Shown here in pieces: positions 42,201-52,100 of a DNA stretch of 64,000 bases; position 1 is the stretch's first letter; each line of letters opens with the position of its first letter. The notes beneath the pieces were generated by a model that saw only the letters and a list, made by a program, of their open reading frames with translations, searched no databases and was not told the origin of the DNA. Position numbers and translations under genes: made by a program. Source of the DNA: Typha latifolia (lineage: Eukaryota > Streptophyta > Magnoliopsida > Poales > Typhaceae); NCBI GenBank assembly GCA_019914945.1, contig CM034101.1, forward strand, positions 16,317,188-16,381,187, given 5' to 3'.

Positions 42201-45176
42201 TTCTTGTTTATTAAAATTGCTATTTGTATGAAGTATAGCGATGCATTGAATTTTATAATTGCATACAGAAAATATAATAACTAATTTGCACATAAAGAAA
42301 TACGTGGTCTGATTAAATAAAAGCACGAAATACGATACAAATAAATATATGAGTGAACTCACTCACCTGAGTAGATAAAATAACCGAAATATCTAATCTC
42401 TAGTCCACGTGCTAAAAGTCACCACCTTCAAGTAATAAAGAAATAACTTAATTTTAATATAATCTCTAACATAATTTTTGAATTTTTAAAACTAAATAAT
42501 TTGTTAAAATGAGCTAAATTAAGCCCAAAAAGTTAGGCTGAACTGTAGTTGACCCATTGCTAGTTTAGAACATTAAGTGGGTTGGGCTTATGGCCTAAAA
42601 CCCATTAGCACCCAGGTTGGGCTGCGACTAGCTCACAACCCACCAAACCGAAAGGTAAATTTTAAGCCCAATCCCACAAACCTAATGAATCGGGTTGGAC
42701 TCTTTGGATTCGAAATCCAAACCCAATCCGAATTCAAAATAAGAGGGGTGAGCTCGCTTTGCTCGAGTTCTCCACCCTTGACATAAAGCCCAACGAAGAA
42801 GGAAGGGAGACGAAAAGCTATCGGCGATCAACGTCGTCGGTGGTCCACCGGCCACACCACAAGCTCCCCGCCACCCTCGCGACTACGTTGACCACACAAA
42901 GTGGAGAAGTCATCGTTGTCGAATAGCTGCTCGACTCCATGGTCGACGACCATGGAATCACCTTCTACCACAGATCGAGCCACGAGGGCTCTAGAGAAGC
43001 GTGCCTATGGCATGAGGCTAACAACGCGAAGCTCCGGCACACGAGCGGCATCAATCCATAACTACCGGTTGGCTCGATTCACCAACGACGCAACTTCACC
43101 CAAAAATAGGTATTTCTATTCTAACCTATTGAACTTTAAATTGATTATGAGGGATGGGAGAGGATTGATCGATGAGTTGTTGAGTGCTCTTCGATTGCTC
43201 CAGTAGTGCTCCAACGCTCCGATTTGACAGTGGGTGCTCTGACAGGAAGGAAAGGGAGAGAGAGAACGGCGTAAGGGAAAATAATAGAGTTAGGGTTTTG
43301 ATTTATAAGGTGGATTACAAATTTTTATGTGGGACCGGACTCGGATTCGAAGTGGCCGAAAATCTTGCAACCACTCTTCCTGTCGCGTAACTGCGAAGAA
43401 GGAAGGGGAGGAGGTGCATGTGCACTGGCACGTGCGACCCCTCTCTTTTCTTTTTCATTTTTCTGTTCTTACACTTTTCATTTTTGTTGCTATTTTTTTC
43501 TTTCTTCACTCTCTCCTATGTTGTGAATGTGGTTGTTAGCCTCATCAGGAGGCTTCCCACCACCTTTATTGTAGAGGTGATGATGGCGATCAACACATGT
43601 ATTTATTGGATTTATTTGAAATTCAATGTTGTTCTTGGTAATTTTACTCATTATATTATGTTGTTACTATGGTATATTCGTAATCTAAATTTTCTTATCT
43701 TTGTTTTCCTAAACTTCTTAGGTTTTTCTATATTTTCTATTATTTTTTTAGAATTTATGCAATCAAAAAATAGTCTAAAACCGAATCAGCAATATAGATA
43801 CTAACAGAGATAGTGACATTGTGTAGGTACTTTCCTTTTTCTTTGGTTTTGGGATGAACATATGTTTGAATTTCGTTGTGTTCATTGACGTATCTATTAT
43901 CATTATTAATTGACTATATTTTATTAAGAAAATGTCACATTGTGCTTGTAAATAGGAATACTTATGTTCTATAAGGCTTAATCTATGCAAATGCTTTATT
44001 GTTATAGTTAATACAATTCTGCTGGTCACAGGTAAGCAGCGGAGATAGAGAGACTAGGGCGAAAAAGGCTTTGTGTACAATGGGCGCCTCCGTATTCAGG
44101 TCAGTTGTCATTATTCATAAGTTATATAAGTTGACAAATGATTCAATAAAAACTATTAATTTCTCTTAATTGAACTGTTGAAATTAAATAATACTAAATA
44201 AAATTAATCGGAAGTACTGGTTACTTTTCTAAATTGAAAGGAAAATTAGTCATTCTCTCTCTTATTTATAAAAGATAAAAATAACAATAAATTAGTAGAA
44301 GTTGTCACTCCTATTATTAAGGAAACGGCAATAAGAAAATACTTAAATTCTAATTTTTTATCGATTAATCTAGTCATATATGTAAAATGTCTTATATACC
44401 CTTTAATTTATCAATGGATAAAAATTATTTTTAATAACTAATTGGTTAGTATCAAATCATTGCCCATATAAGTTTGCAGAAATATCCACAAAAGGTATTG
44501 GTTGGTGATTTCTGAATAATGCTGTAAAGCTAGATCATTTAATCTATGGATCATCTGCATGGCTCAGGGTCTCCGTCTTTCATATATTACTTCGATTATT
44601 GCTCATCTGTAGTTGTGTGTAGCTATTAATGTGTACACCTTTGAAGTTGCAATTTATCAAAATTAGTATGAATAAAATTTGTGAATGTTCACATGACATT
44701 TATTTTCTTCTCCAGAATATTTTCACCTAGAAAGTTGTATGACATATTCCTCCTCCTTTTCTGCAGTGGAATCACGCTGACAAAACTAGTTGGAGTTATA
44801 GTCCTTCGTTTTGCAAGATCAGAAGTTTTTGTGGTCTCTGATCCCATCCTCGTAACTCAATTCCAGATATTTTTCTCCCTATAAATAGCAAGTTATAAAC
44901 ATCAGTTCCAAAATTATTTTTCAGGTTTATTATTTTCAAATGTACTTGGCACTGGTTCTCATTGGTTTCTTGCACGGACTCGTGTTCTTGCCTGTAAGTG
45001 ACTGAAACCTCCTCCATTTTCCCCTCCCCGAGAGTAGAGGCTGCATCTGTAACCTTTTGGCTTGTGAGCAGGTCGTTTTGAGCATATGCGGCCCTCCTCC
45101 AAGGTCTGTACTGGTGGACAAACAAGAAACGCAACCCCCGATCTCAGCTCAGCAAACTGAGCAGCTTCATACTTGA
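12277..45176 (+). CDS. NPC1: NPC1-like sterol/lipid transporter (39 exons, complete)
   Basis: Niemann-Pick C1 family: a polytopic protein of the vacuolar/endosomal membrane that takes sterol from the lumen via its Cys-rich N-terminal domain. Exons: 12277-12354, 14241-14293, 15953-16049, 16374-16481, 17550-17666, 17965-18115, 18650-18897, 21241-21432, 21521-21594, 21677-21794, 22203-22286, 22732-22827, 22921-23022, 23767-23835, 25334-25429, 25518-25625, 27521-27634, 27767-27850, 30173-30301, 31402-31600, 31684-31821, 31942-31985, 32479-32562, 33306-33374, 33467-33543, 34170-34239, 34432-34581, 36276-36341, 36636-36780, 36895-36959, 37048-37113, 37388-37481, 38672-38708, 38820-38877, 39643-39753, 44032-44099, 44767-44833, 44925-44993, 45072-45176. 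Sum 3900 nt, 1299 aa, no stop or frame break; human NPC1 has 1278. Residues 1-40: signal peptide (hydrophobic [12 protein letters not shown]). About 47-284: sterol-binding domain ([29 protein letters not shown]). About 632-800: sterol-sensing domain ([20 protein letters not shown]). 1098-1265: second permease half. No C-terminal LLNF-type sorting signal. Confidence 0.96.
12355..14240 (+). other. NPC1 intron 1
   Basis: A first intron of 1.9 kb between the signal-peptide exon and its continuation. I see no transposon structure or coding exon in it. Intron 2 (14294-15952) likewise shows only unremarkable sequence. Confidence 0.6.
19000..20445 (-). mobile_element. GC-tipped AT-rich repeat, copy 1 (NPC1 intron 7)
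   Basis: Two GC-rich arms in direct orientation (about 19125-19237 and 20342-20443). Both contain CGGCACGGCACG, then ACTTGCCGGCCGTGCCGTAA, a purine tract and ATAGATACTCA. About 1.1 kb of very AT-rich DNA lies between them. The AT body matches, as reverse complement, blocks at 50260-50730, for example the segment at about 19555-19605. A reverse-complement tRNA-Met primer-site-like motif, GCTCTGATACCATT, is at 19877-19890. The GC-rich spacer 19240-19440 holds CG-rich repeats that make chance ORFs on both strands. I cannot assign the class; no transposase or RT is visible. Confidence 0.6.
22379..22650 (+). mobile_element. SMART/TRIM-type mini LTR element (NPC1 intron 11)
   Basis: About 270 bp laid out LTR - internal - LTR. 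Each about 70-bp LTR-like end holds ATATAAA, a CTnTAAnAG-type core and AGCTTAAG-like and TTTTGGAGT-like blocks. The internal part carries TTGCCAGGCTCATCTG and the conserved block of CTCTAGTCATTTAAGTC. Diverged copies occur at 24750-25210 and 62673-63375. No coding capacity, as expected for this class. Confidence 0.6.
23160..23600 (+). repeat. Fragment(s) of the AT-rich repeat body (NPC1 intron 13)
   Basis: Carries the family's diagnostic phrases: TCAAATCAACTC then TGTAAAGTTAGTCTAACAT and CATCAATTTTGACC, with a second block at about 23525-23590 (AAAATTTTAGCT, TCAAATCAACTCATAT). These match parts of 19680-19850. No GC-rich arm is attached here. Confidence 0.5.
24091..24715. mobile_element. 625-bp TIR element, MITE-like (NPC1 intron 14)
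   Basis: The left end TAGGTTGCGTTCACTTATGG continues AATAAGG. The right end, reverse-complemented, reads TAAGCTCCCGTTAACTTATG and continues GAATAGG, so about 20 of 27 terminal bases match. The interior has three short repeats of GGGGTTATAACC type near 24350-24430. No clear target duplication was found and there is no coding capacity. Confidence 0.55.
24750..25210 (+). mobile_element. Tandem SMART/TRIM mini-LTR array (NPC1 intron 14)
   Basis: Three LTR-like blocks alternate with two internal blocks, period about 200 bp. Starts of LTR-like blocks are visible at about 24946 (TGTTAGAATAT) and about 25140. Each internal segment ends in a purine tract (GAAATGAGGGGGAG just before the TGTTAG at 24946) typical of a polypurine tract next to an LTR. 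LTR-like blocks share CTCTAACAGCTTAA and GTTGGTGAGTTA. It lies immediately beside the TIR element ending at 24715. Confidence 0.6.
25917..26954. mobile_element. 1.04-kb TIR element (NPC1 intron 16)
   Basis: The left end GCCCTTGTTTGATTTGAGTT and the right end reverse complement GGCCTATTTGGTTTGAGTC are near-identical over about 19 bases. Subterminal segments also resemble each other (GACTAAGTTTGAGGACCAC on the left; on the right, reversed, a TTGACCACATTTCTTAGTC block). The interior is about 80% AT with no transposase, so it is non-autonomous. The target duplication is unclear. Confidence 0.55.
28085..29160 (+). mobile_element. LTR-like repeat interrupted by GC-rich insertion (NPC1 intron 18)
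   Basis: Two blocks, about 28490-28558 and about 29020-29150, match in order and orientation the blocks at 42112-42180 and 42325-42480. Shared phrases include GAGTCA-AACGAAAAATC and GTGAA-TCAACTCAC. In this copy the blocks are separated by a GC-rich segment (28560-28945), absent from the other, which matches the GC arm of the repeat at 19120-19440. The structure therefore looks like one repeat inserted into another. Confidence 0.5.
28560..28945 (-). repeat. GC-rich arm of the GC-tipped repeat, copy 3
   Basis: It starts AACGATGGCCGTGCC, runs through CACCGGCCGGCACGAC, GCACTTGGAGGCCGTGC and ACTCACCTTCAC, and ends CACCCCTCGTGCCACGTGCC then GGTAC. These match 19125-19420 in order. Two minus-strand ORFs here (28702-28986, 28847-29053) are artefacts of the GC-rich sequence. 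Confidence 0.6.
34668..34749 (+). repeat. Perfect 40-bp tandem duplication (NPC1 intron 27)
   Basis: Two back-to-back identical copies with period 40, starting AACACTTCCAAAATAAAC at 34671 and 34711. No mismatch inside the repeat, so the duplication is recent. Confidence 0.95.
35324..35928. mobile_element. 605-bp MULE-type MITE with 10-bp target duplication (NPC1 intron 27)
   Basis: Flanked on both sides by TAGTCTACAA (35314-35323 and 35929-35938), a perfect 10-bp direct repeat. The ends are inverted: AAGAAGCACAGAGA on the left and, reverse-complemented, TGAAGCACGGAA on the right, followed inward by GTGTCGG/CCGACA motifs. Target duplications of 9-11 bp are typical of Mutator-like elements. 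No coding capacity. Confidence 0.8.
38095..38260 (+). mobile_element. Au-like tRNA-derived SINE, partial (NPC1 intron 32)
   Basis: A B-box-like CATGGGTTCAACCC (about 38149-38162) is followed about 35 nt later by GTAAGGCTGTGCACATCTTG and then a CCCCACTGGC-type block. This is the order seen in Au-family plant SINEs. The A box is not clear and the copy is diverged. Confidence 0.45.
40845..41300 (+). mobile_element. GC-tipped AT-rich repeat, copy 4 (NPC1 intron 35)
   Basis: A GC-rich tip (GTGCCAGTGGCATAGCCATG, about 40876-40895, then GGGTGTGCCAATTAGGG) leads into an AT-rich body. The body has GTGTATAAATAATAGATC, TTTTGGTTTTAGATCTAT and a block at about 41195-41250 that match 50260-50520 in the same order. 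Confidence 0.5.
41351..41482 (+). repeat. 66-bp tandem repeat, two diverged copies
   Basis: The phrase GGTCTAGTTTGGTCAAAAAC recurs at 41351 and 41417. Each copy ends in GAGAT-GTTTGAAATT, with a few substitutions between copies. It lies in NPC1 intron 35. Confidence 0.85.
42100..43600. other. Repeat-rich part of NPC1 intron 35
   Basis: Begins with the second copy of the LTR-like repeat shared with 28490-29150 (42112-42480). It then turns into a GC-richer segment (about 42580-43560) with GGGTTGGGC/TTGGGC motifs and open frames at 42901-43206 and 43184-43509 that have no recognisable domain. This is probably an old retroelement relic. The intron (39754-44031, 4.3 kb) is the largest in the gene, and its bulk is explained by these insertions. 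Confidence 0.4.
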
Positions 45177-46181
45177 TCAAAGTAATTTCACATAGTCCAT
45201 GAAATTATATATTTTTTTCCAGGGTTTGTGCAGTCTTTTTGAGGATGTACTTGTTACATATTATTGTGTATATATGCAATAGTTCTATTTTTCTCATCTT
45301 ATTGTCTAATTTAGACTTTGAATTTTAAACGTAAAATAAGAAACTCTTTGCAATGAAAACAAAGGGAAGCAAAAAATTAATGCAGCTGTTTAGGGGTTCG
45401 TTCACTTCGCTGTGGACATAAATGTTGTTTTAGATATTTTCACCTACTGTCAATTTAGAAAGTAATCTTTTGACGAAATAAGAATAACGGACTGGGGAAA
45501 GTAAAGAGAACCAAAGTAATGATGTAACTGATTGTGGTAACCTGTCGACATGAAGCTGCCTATGTGCTTGTCATGAGATTCTATGTTAGTATAGCGTTTC
45601 CGCAAATACAAAGCAGGCCCCTGTGCAGAGAAATATAGAAAGTACGGGAGGATGTTGATCAGTAAGGATAAGCCATCAGAATTTCCTATTCGAATGCTTG
45701 TTAAAATTGCTCATTACTGGTTCCTGATATAGGAGAGATTACAATGCTTGTTCCATTGTACCATTTAATCATCCTGAAACATGATTTTATATGGAGAACA
45801 ATTGCTCAATTAGGGTACAGCAAGTCATCCAAAGATAATAGGGTAACTGCGCAAAGAAACATGAGAATATGCTTTAAATCCTCGACTAGTAATCACCACT
45901 ATACATTAATGCCAAATACACCGTAGCTATGATAAAATGAACTGTCTACGTTACATCTAAAGCGGGACCGATGAAAAAGCAAACAAAGAATAAGTCATTA
46001 AGACGCTTTTCAACAGAAAAGTACTACAACAATATTTCAGCTCACTCCAAATCGTGATTGAATGTAAGAAAAATCACGTTCTCTAGACTAAAATCACAGA
46101 TCAGGTCACTCACTATCTGCAAAAAGATATGAGAGTAATACAAGATCCCTTTCTTGAACTGATACTCATGCGTGTTTCTTG
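45177..46181. other. Tail-to-tail gap between NPC1 and SAC genes
   Basis: About 1.0 kb between two stop codons of converging genes, so it must hold both 3' UTRs. A small segment (45394-45514) has weakly inverted ends (GGGGTTCGTTCACTTCGC and, reversed, GGTTCTCTTTACTTTCCCC), a possible 120-bp MITE. No other feature seen. Confidence 0.5.
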
Positions 46182-49100
46182 TCAATGACGCGATGAGGAA
46201 AGACGGGGCCTATTGGTGAACATCCGACCATTGGCTCTCACAAATACTGCTATAGCAACACTAAGGCCAGCCCACACAAATGATATCAGTAAATGACGAA
46301 CATCATTTCGGGCTGCAAAAGAAACAGAGGATTAACAACAGTCTTATATCAAAACTTTCTACATGTTCAATGAAATATAATGTATAAAACAGTCAATTTT
46401 AATTTAAGAGAACTAATTTAGTTCTAGAGCAGTGTGTGTTGGGTGGGTGGTGGGGCAAAACAACGTGGAGGAAGACATGAAGTGATGATTCAATAGATAT
46501 CATTAATCTTCCATGAGCCAGACGTGAATGACCCGATATTTAAATCGTAACATGTGGTTTAAGCCGGATTGTCCCCGTCTTCTCCACACCCCTCTAAAAG
46601 TTTATTAGAGATGGTGGAGATTGTGGATCCCACGTGTCCCAATTCTCAAAGGGAGCACATTCCTCTCTTCTCTCTTGTCATCTCTCCATCCCTCTTTAGT
46701 ACCTGTGCCGAAAAGAATCAGAGTGATGCTGGCACAAGACATGTGCCTGCCGTAGAGTGTCAGGCAGCATATCAATTGTTGACAGTTCATCAGTACTAAC
46801 ATAAGTGCATCAAACAGGGCAGGGACATAAAAGGAAAAATATGATGCAACTTATTTTGATACCAAAAGCAGTACAACTTATTATGATACTATAATCACTT
46901 TATCCTCGGCATATTTGATAGATTTAGCCTCAATAAGAAATCTCACCTTGTCGAAGTGACATCATCGCAAACATAAAACCTGCCAACACCAATGCTAAAG
47001 CCAGGCGGAAGGACTAAAAAAATGAAAGATGTCAAATTGTGAGCAGTTAATTCCACTTGATACAGAAACCAATAAGAATTGTAAATACCTTGATCTCTCA
47101 GTAATCCAAACTGACAGAAGAAGGATAGTATGCAGATGCACACAAATTGTTGAAAAAGCAGGATAATAATATCACAAAATATATAAGCTTCACAAATGCG
47201 AAAATAGACATTCAGGTTATAACAAACTTCTTCAATGTCAATCCTGACTTGCTCATTAGTACATGTAGAACTTGTGAAAGTCTTTTTTATTTTGGTAGTG
47301 CATTTGGCAAGCATCAGAACTGTCTTGACATTTGCTGGCTTCTTATGCATACTGTTTTTCTCTCATACTATTGAAGAAGTTCCAGACTTTCAATGAGGTA
47401 AAACCTATATGATAACTATCACACTAACATTTAGAAACTTTGCAGAAAGGAAGCCATTTGTTTGATGATTGATCTAGCAGAACAAAACTACGGGGCATCT
47501 AGACAAGGAAAAATATGAAAATTCACTCTAGTCGTCCTTTCCGCACACTGGCCCTCCCAGATTCCTAATATTACCAAATAACCCTAGCCCTGGATCCCTA
47601 TTGCAATCTTACCTCACATCTCCTTTCACTTGGTATTAGCAAGCATAGCATGCAAATTTGTTGGGAGATATTCACACAGAAGTAATTCCATTAAGTTGCC
47701 AATAACTGTGGAATTCAGATTGGGGATGATATATAAGCATACATATAAATTAAAACAGAAGCCCTCAGTCATTTTCTATTTACTGAACAATAGGAATAAT
47801 CCTTAATAGACAATGTGTCCACAGAATACGTGAGATAATACTTATTAAAGATACAAGAAAAATGATATAGAGATCATTATAATTACCACTATGCTAACTT
47901 CCAAACTTAGGCCTCCTCCAGATTCACAGGCTCAAATCATAAATTTAGGGTCAATTTCAATCAACAAACAATTCTTCACCGTTAAATAATAAACCAGCAT
48001 AACGATACCTCAAAGACGAGTCTATGTGAGTTCATAGGTGCTATATTGGATTTCAATCATATTTTGGATTAGTACTCCTATTGTGATTCCCAATATAAGG
48101 GTCAGGTCTCTCTTCGATTTGACCTATTTCATATGATTCATAATGATGAACATCATAATACCCAACAAAACGAATCACTGAGGCACATCTATGAAGTTTT
48201 TACCAAGTACCATATCCAATATGGACATAACTTGTTTATCAAAATATGCAAACTTTAGAGCTGATAAAGCAGACAAATAGATTGATTCAGACAACCAATA
48301 TAGAACAGCAGCGAATTTCTAAGATTAAATGAGATTCTTTCTAATCACATGCATGAAACCTATTGTTTTCACCCATTTGAAGCCATTCCTACATGGATAA
48401 CAATTTTCTAGGATTAGGTATGTATTATTCAAAAAGGGAAGCCACTTGGTGTGATGGTAACGCCTCTTGTATCCAAGAGGTCATGGGTTTAAGTCTTGGA
48501 GAAAACCTCTTTAGGAATGAAGATAAAGTTGTACACATCTTAATCTCTTCAGATTCCACAATAGGCTGGCCTAATGCACTTTGAGCCCTTTTTAGCTATT
48601 TCGTGTTCAAATAATCTAAGTATAGCACAGTTAATGAAGGTAAGCACATATAGTGATTTTCCAACAAATCAACAGATGAAATTTTGAACTAGGAGATATG
48701 ACTTAGATAAACAATCCATTACACCTACCGCATAAGTCTCAATAACTCCTGCTTTGGTTAAAGTAGGCATATCTCGACTGAGCGACACGATATAATGCCC
48801 TTGTAGAAGATCAATGGCATCCTTGCAACAAAAGAAAAAAAGGCAAAAATTGTAAGAATCATAATTGATATATTTCAATGGAACATGAACTGAGAAATGA
48901 AAAACTGATATGTAGCATCCCTAAATTAGATAGGATAAAAAAGACTTTTTGGTAAAAATTGATTAAGAATTCGCATCTGATTTCAATCAAAACAACAGAA
49001 CTAAGTCTGGTATATAAAGATGTCATACAGTTCAACTAGTCACAGACCTGTTTGGTCCCATCCGCAAAATTGTTCAAGTAATATCTAACTAGAGCATTGT

Positions 49101-52100
49101 ATCCATCCTTTAAAATTCCCTGAACAGTCCGTTTTCCACACCTAACCAGCATAGAAAAGTATGTGAGTCTTAGGATATTTGGTGTTTAATTTCAAAGGAA
49201 AATGATTATATCCAAAAGAAGGCAGACCAAAACAAGTATTAACTACCACGTCTTCAAAATGCGATTCACCACCATTGGTAATTACAATGGCATCTACAGC
49301 AAGTAATGCCAATAAAAAGAATATGCATAGAAAGCTCATCGGATATTACAACTAGCATTAGGAAATAGCATACTAATAATTGATATGAATAGTATCCAGA
49401 AAATCATGACACAATGATGGGTCAGTCTACACTACAGAGTTATGGTGAAATTCTCTTGAAGCATCTGACTTTACCACCCTCTGTTGAGGGTTCAAATTTC
49501 CAAAGGGAATGAAAGGACAGCTATCGGACATAGTAGCAAATTTCATCTGGCAATTGAAGGAATTGTTTTTACTGGCAACATTATCTGATTCCACTACTAT
49601 CCAACATCAGGCTACAAATGGTGATGGAGGTCAAATTTGATTCACGAAGCAATTAAATGTTCGTTCATGATTTCATCGACATTACAGCCCACAGACTATT
49701 TGATAGCCCCAAGTTCCAGCGTAAGATTAGATAAGGAAACTCCATGGCTAACCAAAAGAAAAGAATTTGTGCAGAACTTCCTCTGCACTCATAACAAGAG
49801 AAGCAAAAATCAACTATTGTACGTGCCATTTTGTACAATTGCATTCCTATACAAGGAAAACCAAATGTTGGTTAACTTGGTATACATCATTTGTACTCAG
49901 TGGAATATCTTTTTATAGCACGTGTTTAAATGTTACAACTGTGGTTAGGAATCTAGCTAGTCCATTCTGTACCTCAGGACTGACTATTGTGGGCTTGAAT
50001 GTCATTTTTCAAATGCCATCTAGATATGACCAATTTAATCTACAATAGCAATGCCTTTGCATGATAATATAAACACAATTTCAGCATAAACTATATGCTA
50101 GTATAGTGATACTTATCCTATGCAAGTTTGGTCGTGCAGGAAGCCACTTGCCCCGTGCCGAGCCATACCACCTCATGCCGGTCAACACGAGTGCGCGCTA
50201 AACATGCACAGCCTTGTGTCGACCTGTGGCAATTTATTTTTTTGCACTTTAGAAACTAATTTGGGATGTATAAATGATAAACCTAACTCAATTTTGCTAG
50301 ATCTATTATTTGTAATGGTTATTCTACATAAATCTAACATTTTGGTTCAAGATCTATCAATTTTTTATTTCCCACACAATTTTCCTTGAAATTCAAAAGA
50401 TTCAAAATTAATATGTCAAATTCATTCAAATTGAATAAAAAATTAGTATAGGAACATGTTATAATAACTCCACATAAGTTCATTTGAAAAATTTTATAGT
50501 TGTTTAACTAAAATTTCAGCATAATTACATTTACCCCAAAATTTTCCAAATTTCAAAAAAAAATCCAAAATCAATTTCAAATGCATTCAAATTCGATCAA
50601 ACTTGATATAGAAACATGTTAGATTAATCATGTTCAACTAAGTTTTGGATTTAATTTATTGAACTATTATCAATTAATGAATGTATTCAATCATATTATA
50701 TGTTGAATCATTTTTTTACTTGACTATTAATATATATTTAATAAATATGGTCATTTACAATATTATCAAAGGATAAAAGACTCTAATGTAGACTTTAATA
50801 TATATATATATATATAAACCAAAAACTAAGATTGTGATGCTGAGGGCACCAAAGCATCTCTAGAAACCTACCTTAAATTTTTTTTATTAGAGTTGTGTCA
50901 AAGGTATGCCAATGCGTGCTAGTGGCACACAGAGGTGTGCCGTGCTGATCGGGGATCGACACGACTATCATATTAGTTACACCCACTAAAGCACAAGACC
51001 TTTATTATTTTTTATATCCACAACCTACATATTCTTAGGGTGTACTTGTGCTGGTGTCGGTCGTTCCATATTCAATATCTATATTATTTATTCATATTAT
51101 ACTAGAATTACAAAATTCATATTTATATGAAGAATATGTGAGATGTTACAATGAGCAAAATACTAATGTTGCATAAGTTTTAAAAACTATCGACAGTATC
51201 TTATGCAACGCTGTGTTATTTTATTACTGATAATTAAGCATTTGATTCTCCTTGATTTTCTAGTATAACTAGATATTGGTTTTTATTATTGAACTATAGT
51301 CAATTAGTGAATGTCTTCAATCATATTATGTGCTAAATAATATTTTCACTCGACTATTGCTATATCTTTAATTAGTGCCATTTGCAAAAATAATCAAAGG
51401 ATAAGAGGCTCTAAAATAGGCTTTAATATATATTCAAACCAAAAACATTTCTAAATAAGCTAAAAAATATATTAGAGGTATATTAGGGGTGTGCAACTAT
51501 CACGTAAGGGTGTGACAAGAGTGTGTCGGCTGAGGATCGGCGCAACACATGCCCTCGGCACGGCAATCCTTGATGCTATATATATCAATATTAGATAGTG
51601 GGTACTTTATTAGTGCATTATAGGAGCACAATGCCTAATCGACCATTATATACTACACAACTCAACACATTTCATAAGTAGCTCAACCGTATAATGAGAT
51701 TAGCCTTGCAATTTTGCAGCAAAATTTGAGAGTTTTAGGAATTCTTAGCTAATATTTCATGAACATTTACACAATTGAACTATTAAGCACCAACTAAAGA
51801 AAGCATGCAATTTGTTCACAATATCTTTGGGAAAAAGGTCCTCCAAGATCTGGATACACCAAGATGGCTAGAAAATGTTTATCAAGCTAAAGCAGATATG
51901 GAATTCGTTTCACACAAATTACCTTACAAAATCTCCCTTCAAAGCAGGAGTTCCAGAATATTGTATGCTTATTTCATCTCCATGGTTAGCCCACACTGAG
52001 AAAAGAAAATACAGATTGTGTGGCATTAGTATGTAAGGTTTTCCAATAGCAAATATATAGAAACAAAAGGTTGTGGGATACTCACAAACTTTGAAATTTG

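Noticed and set aside
43184..43804. Several overlapping ORFs in NPC1 intron 35
   Set aside because: Compositional bias in a repeat-rich segment, with no match to the NPC1 protein; exon 35 joins exon 36 in frame without them.
48441..48512. Possible tRNA gene with A and B boxes
   Set aside because: No acceptor stem or proper cloverleaf; downstream sequence matches a SINE tail rather than a tRNA 3' end and terminator.
49411..49510. Another tRNA/SINE-like segment with a GAGGGTTCAAATTT B-box-like motif
   Set aside because: The A box and tail are not recognisable; too weak to call.
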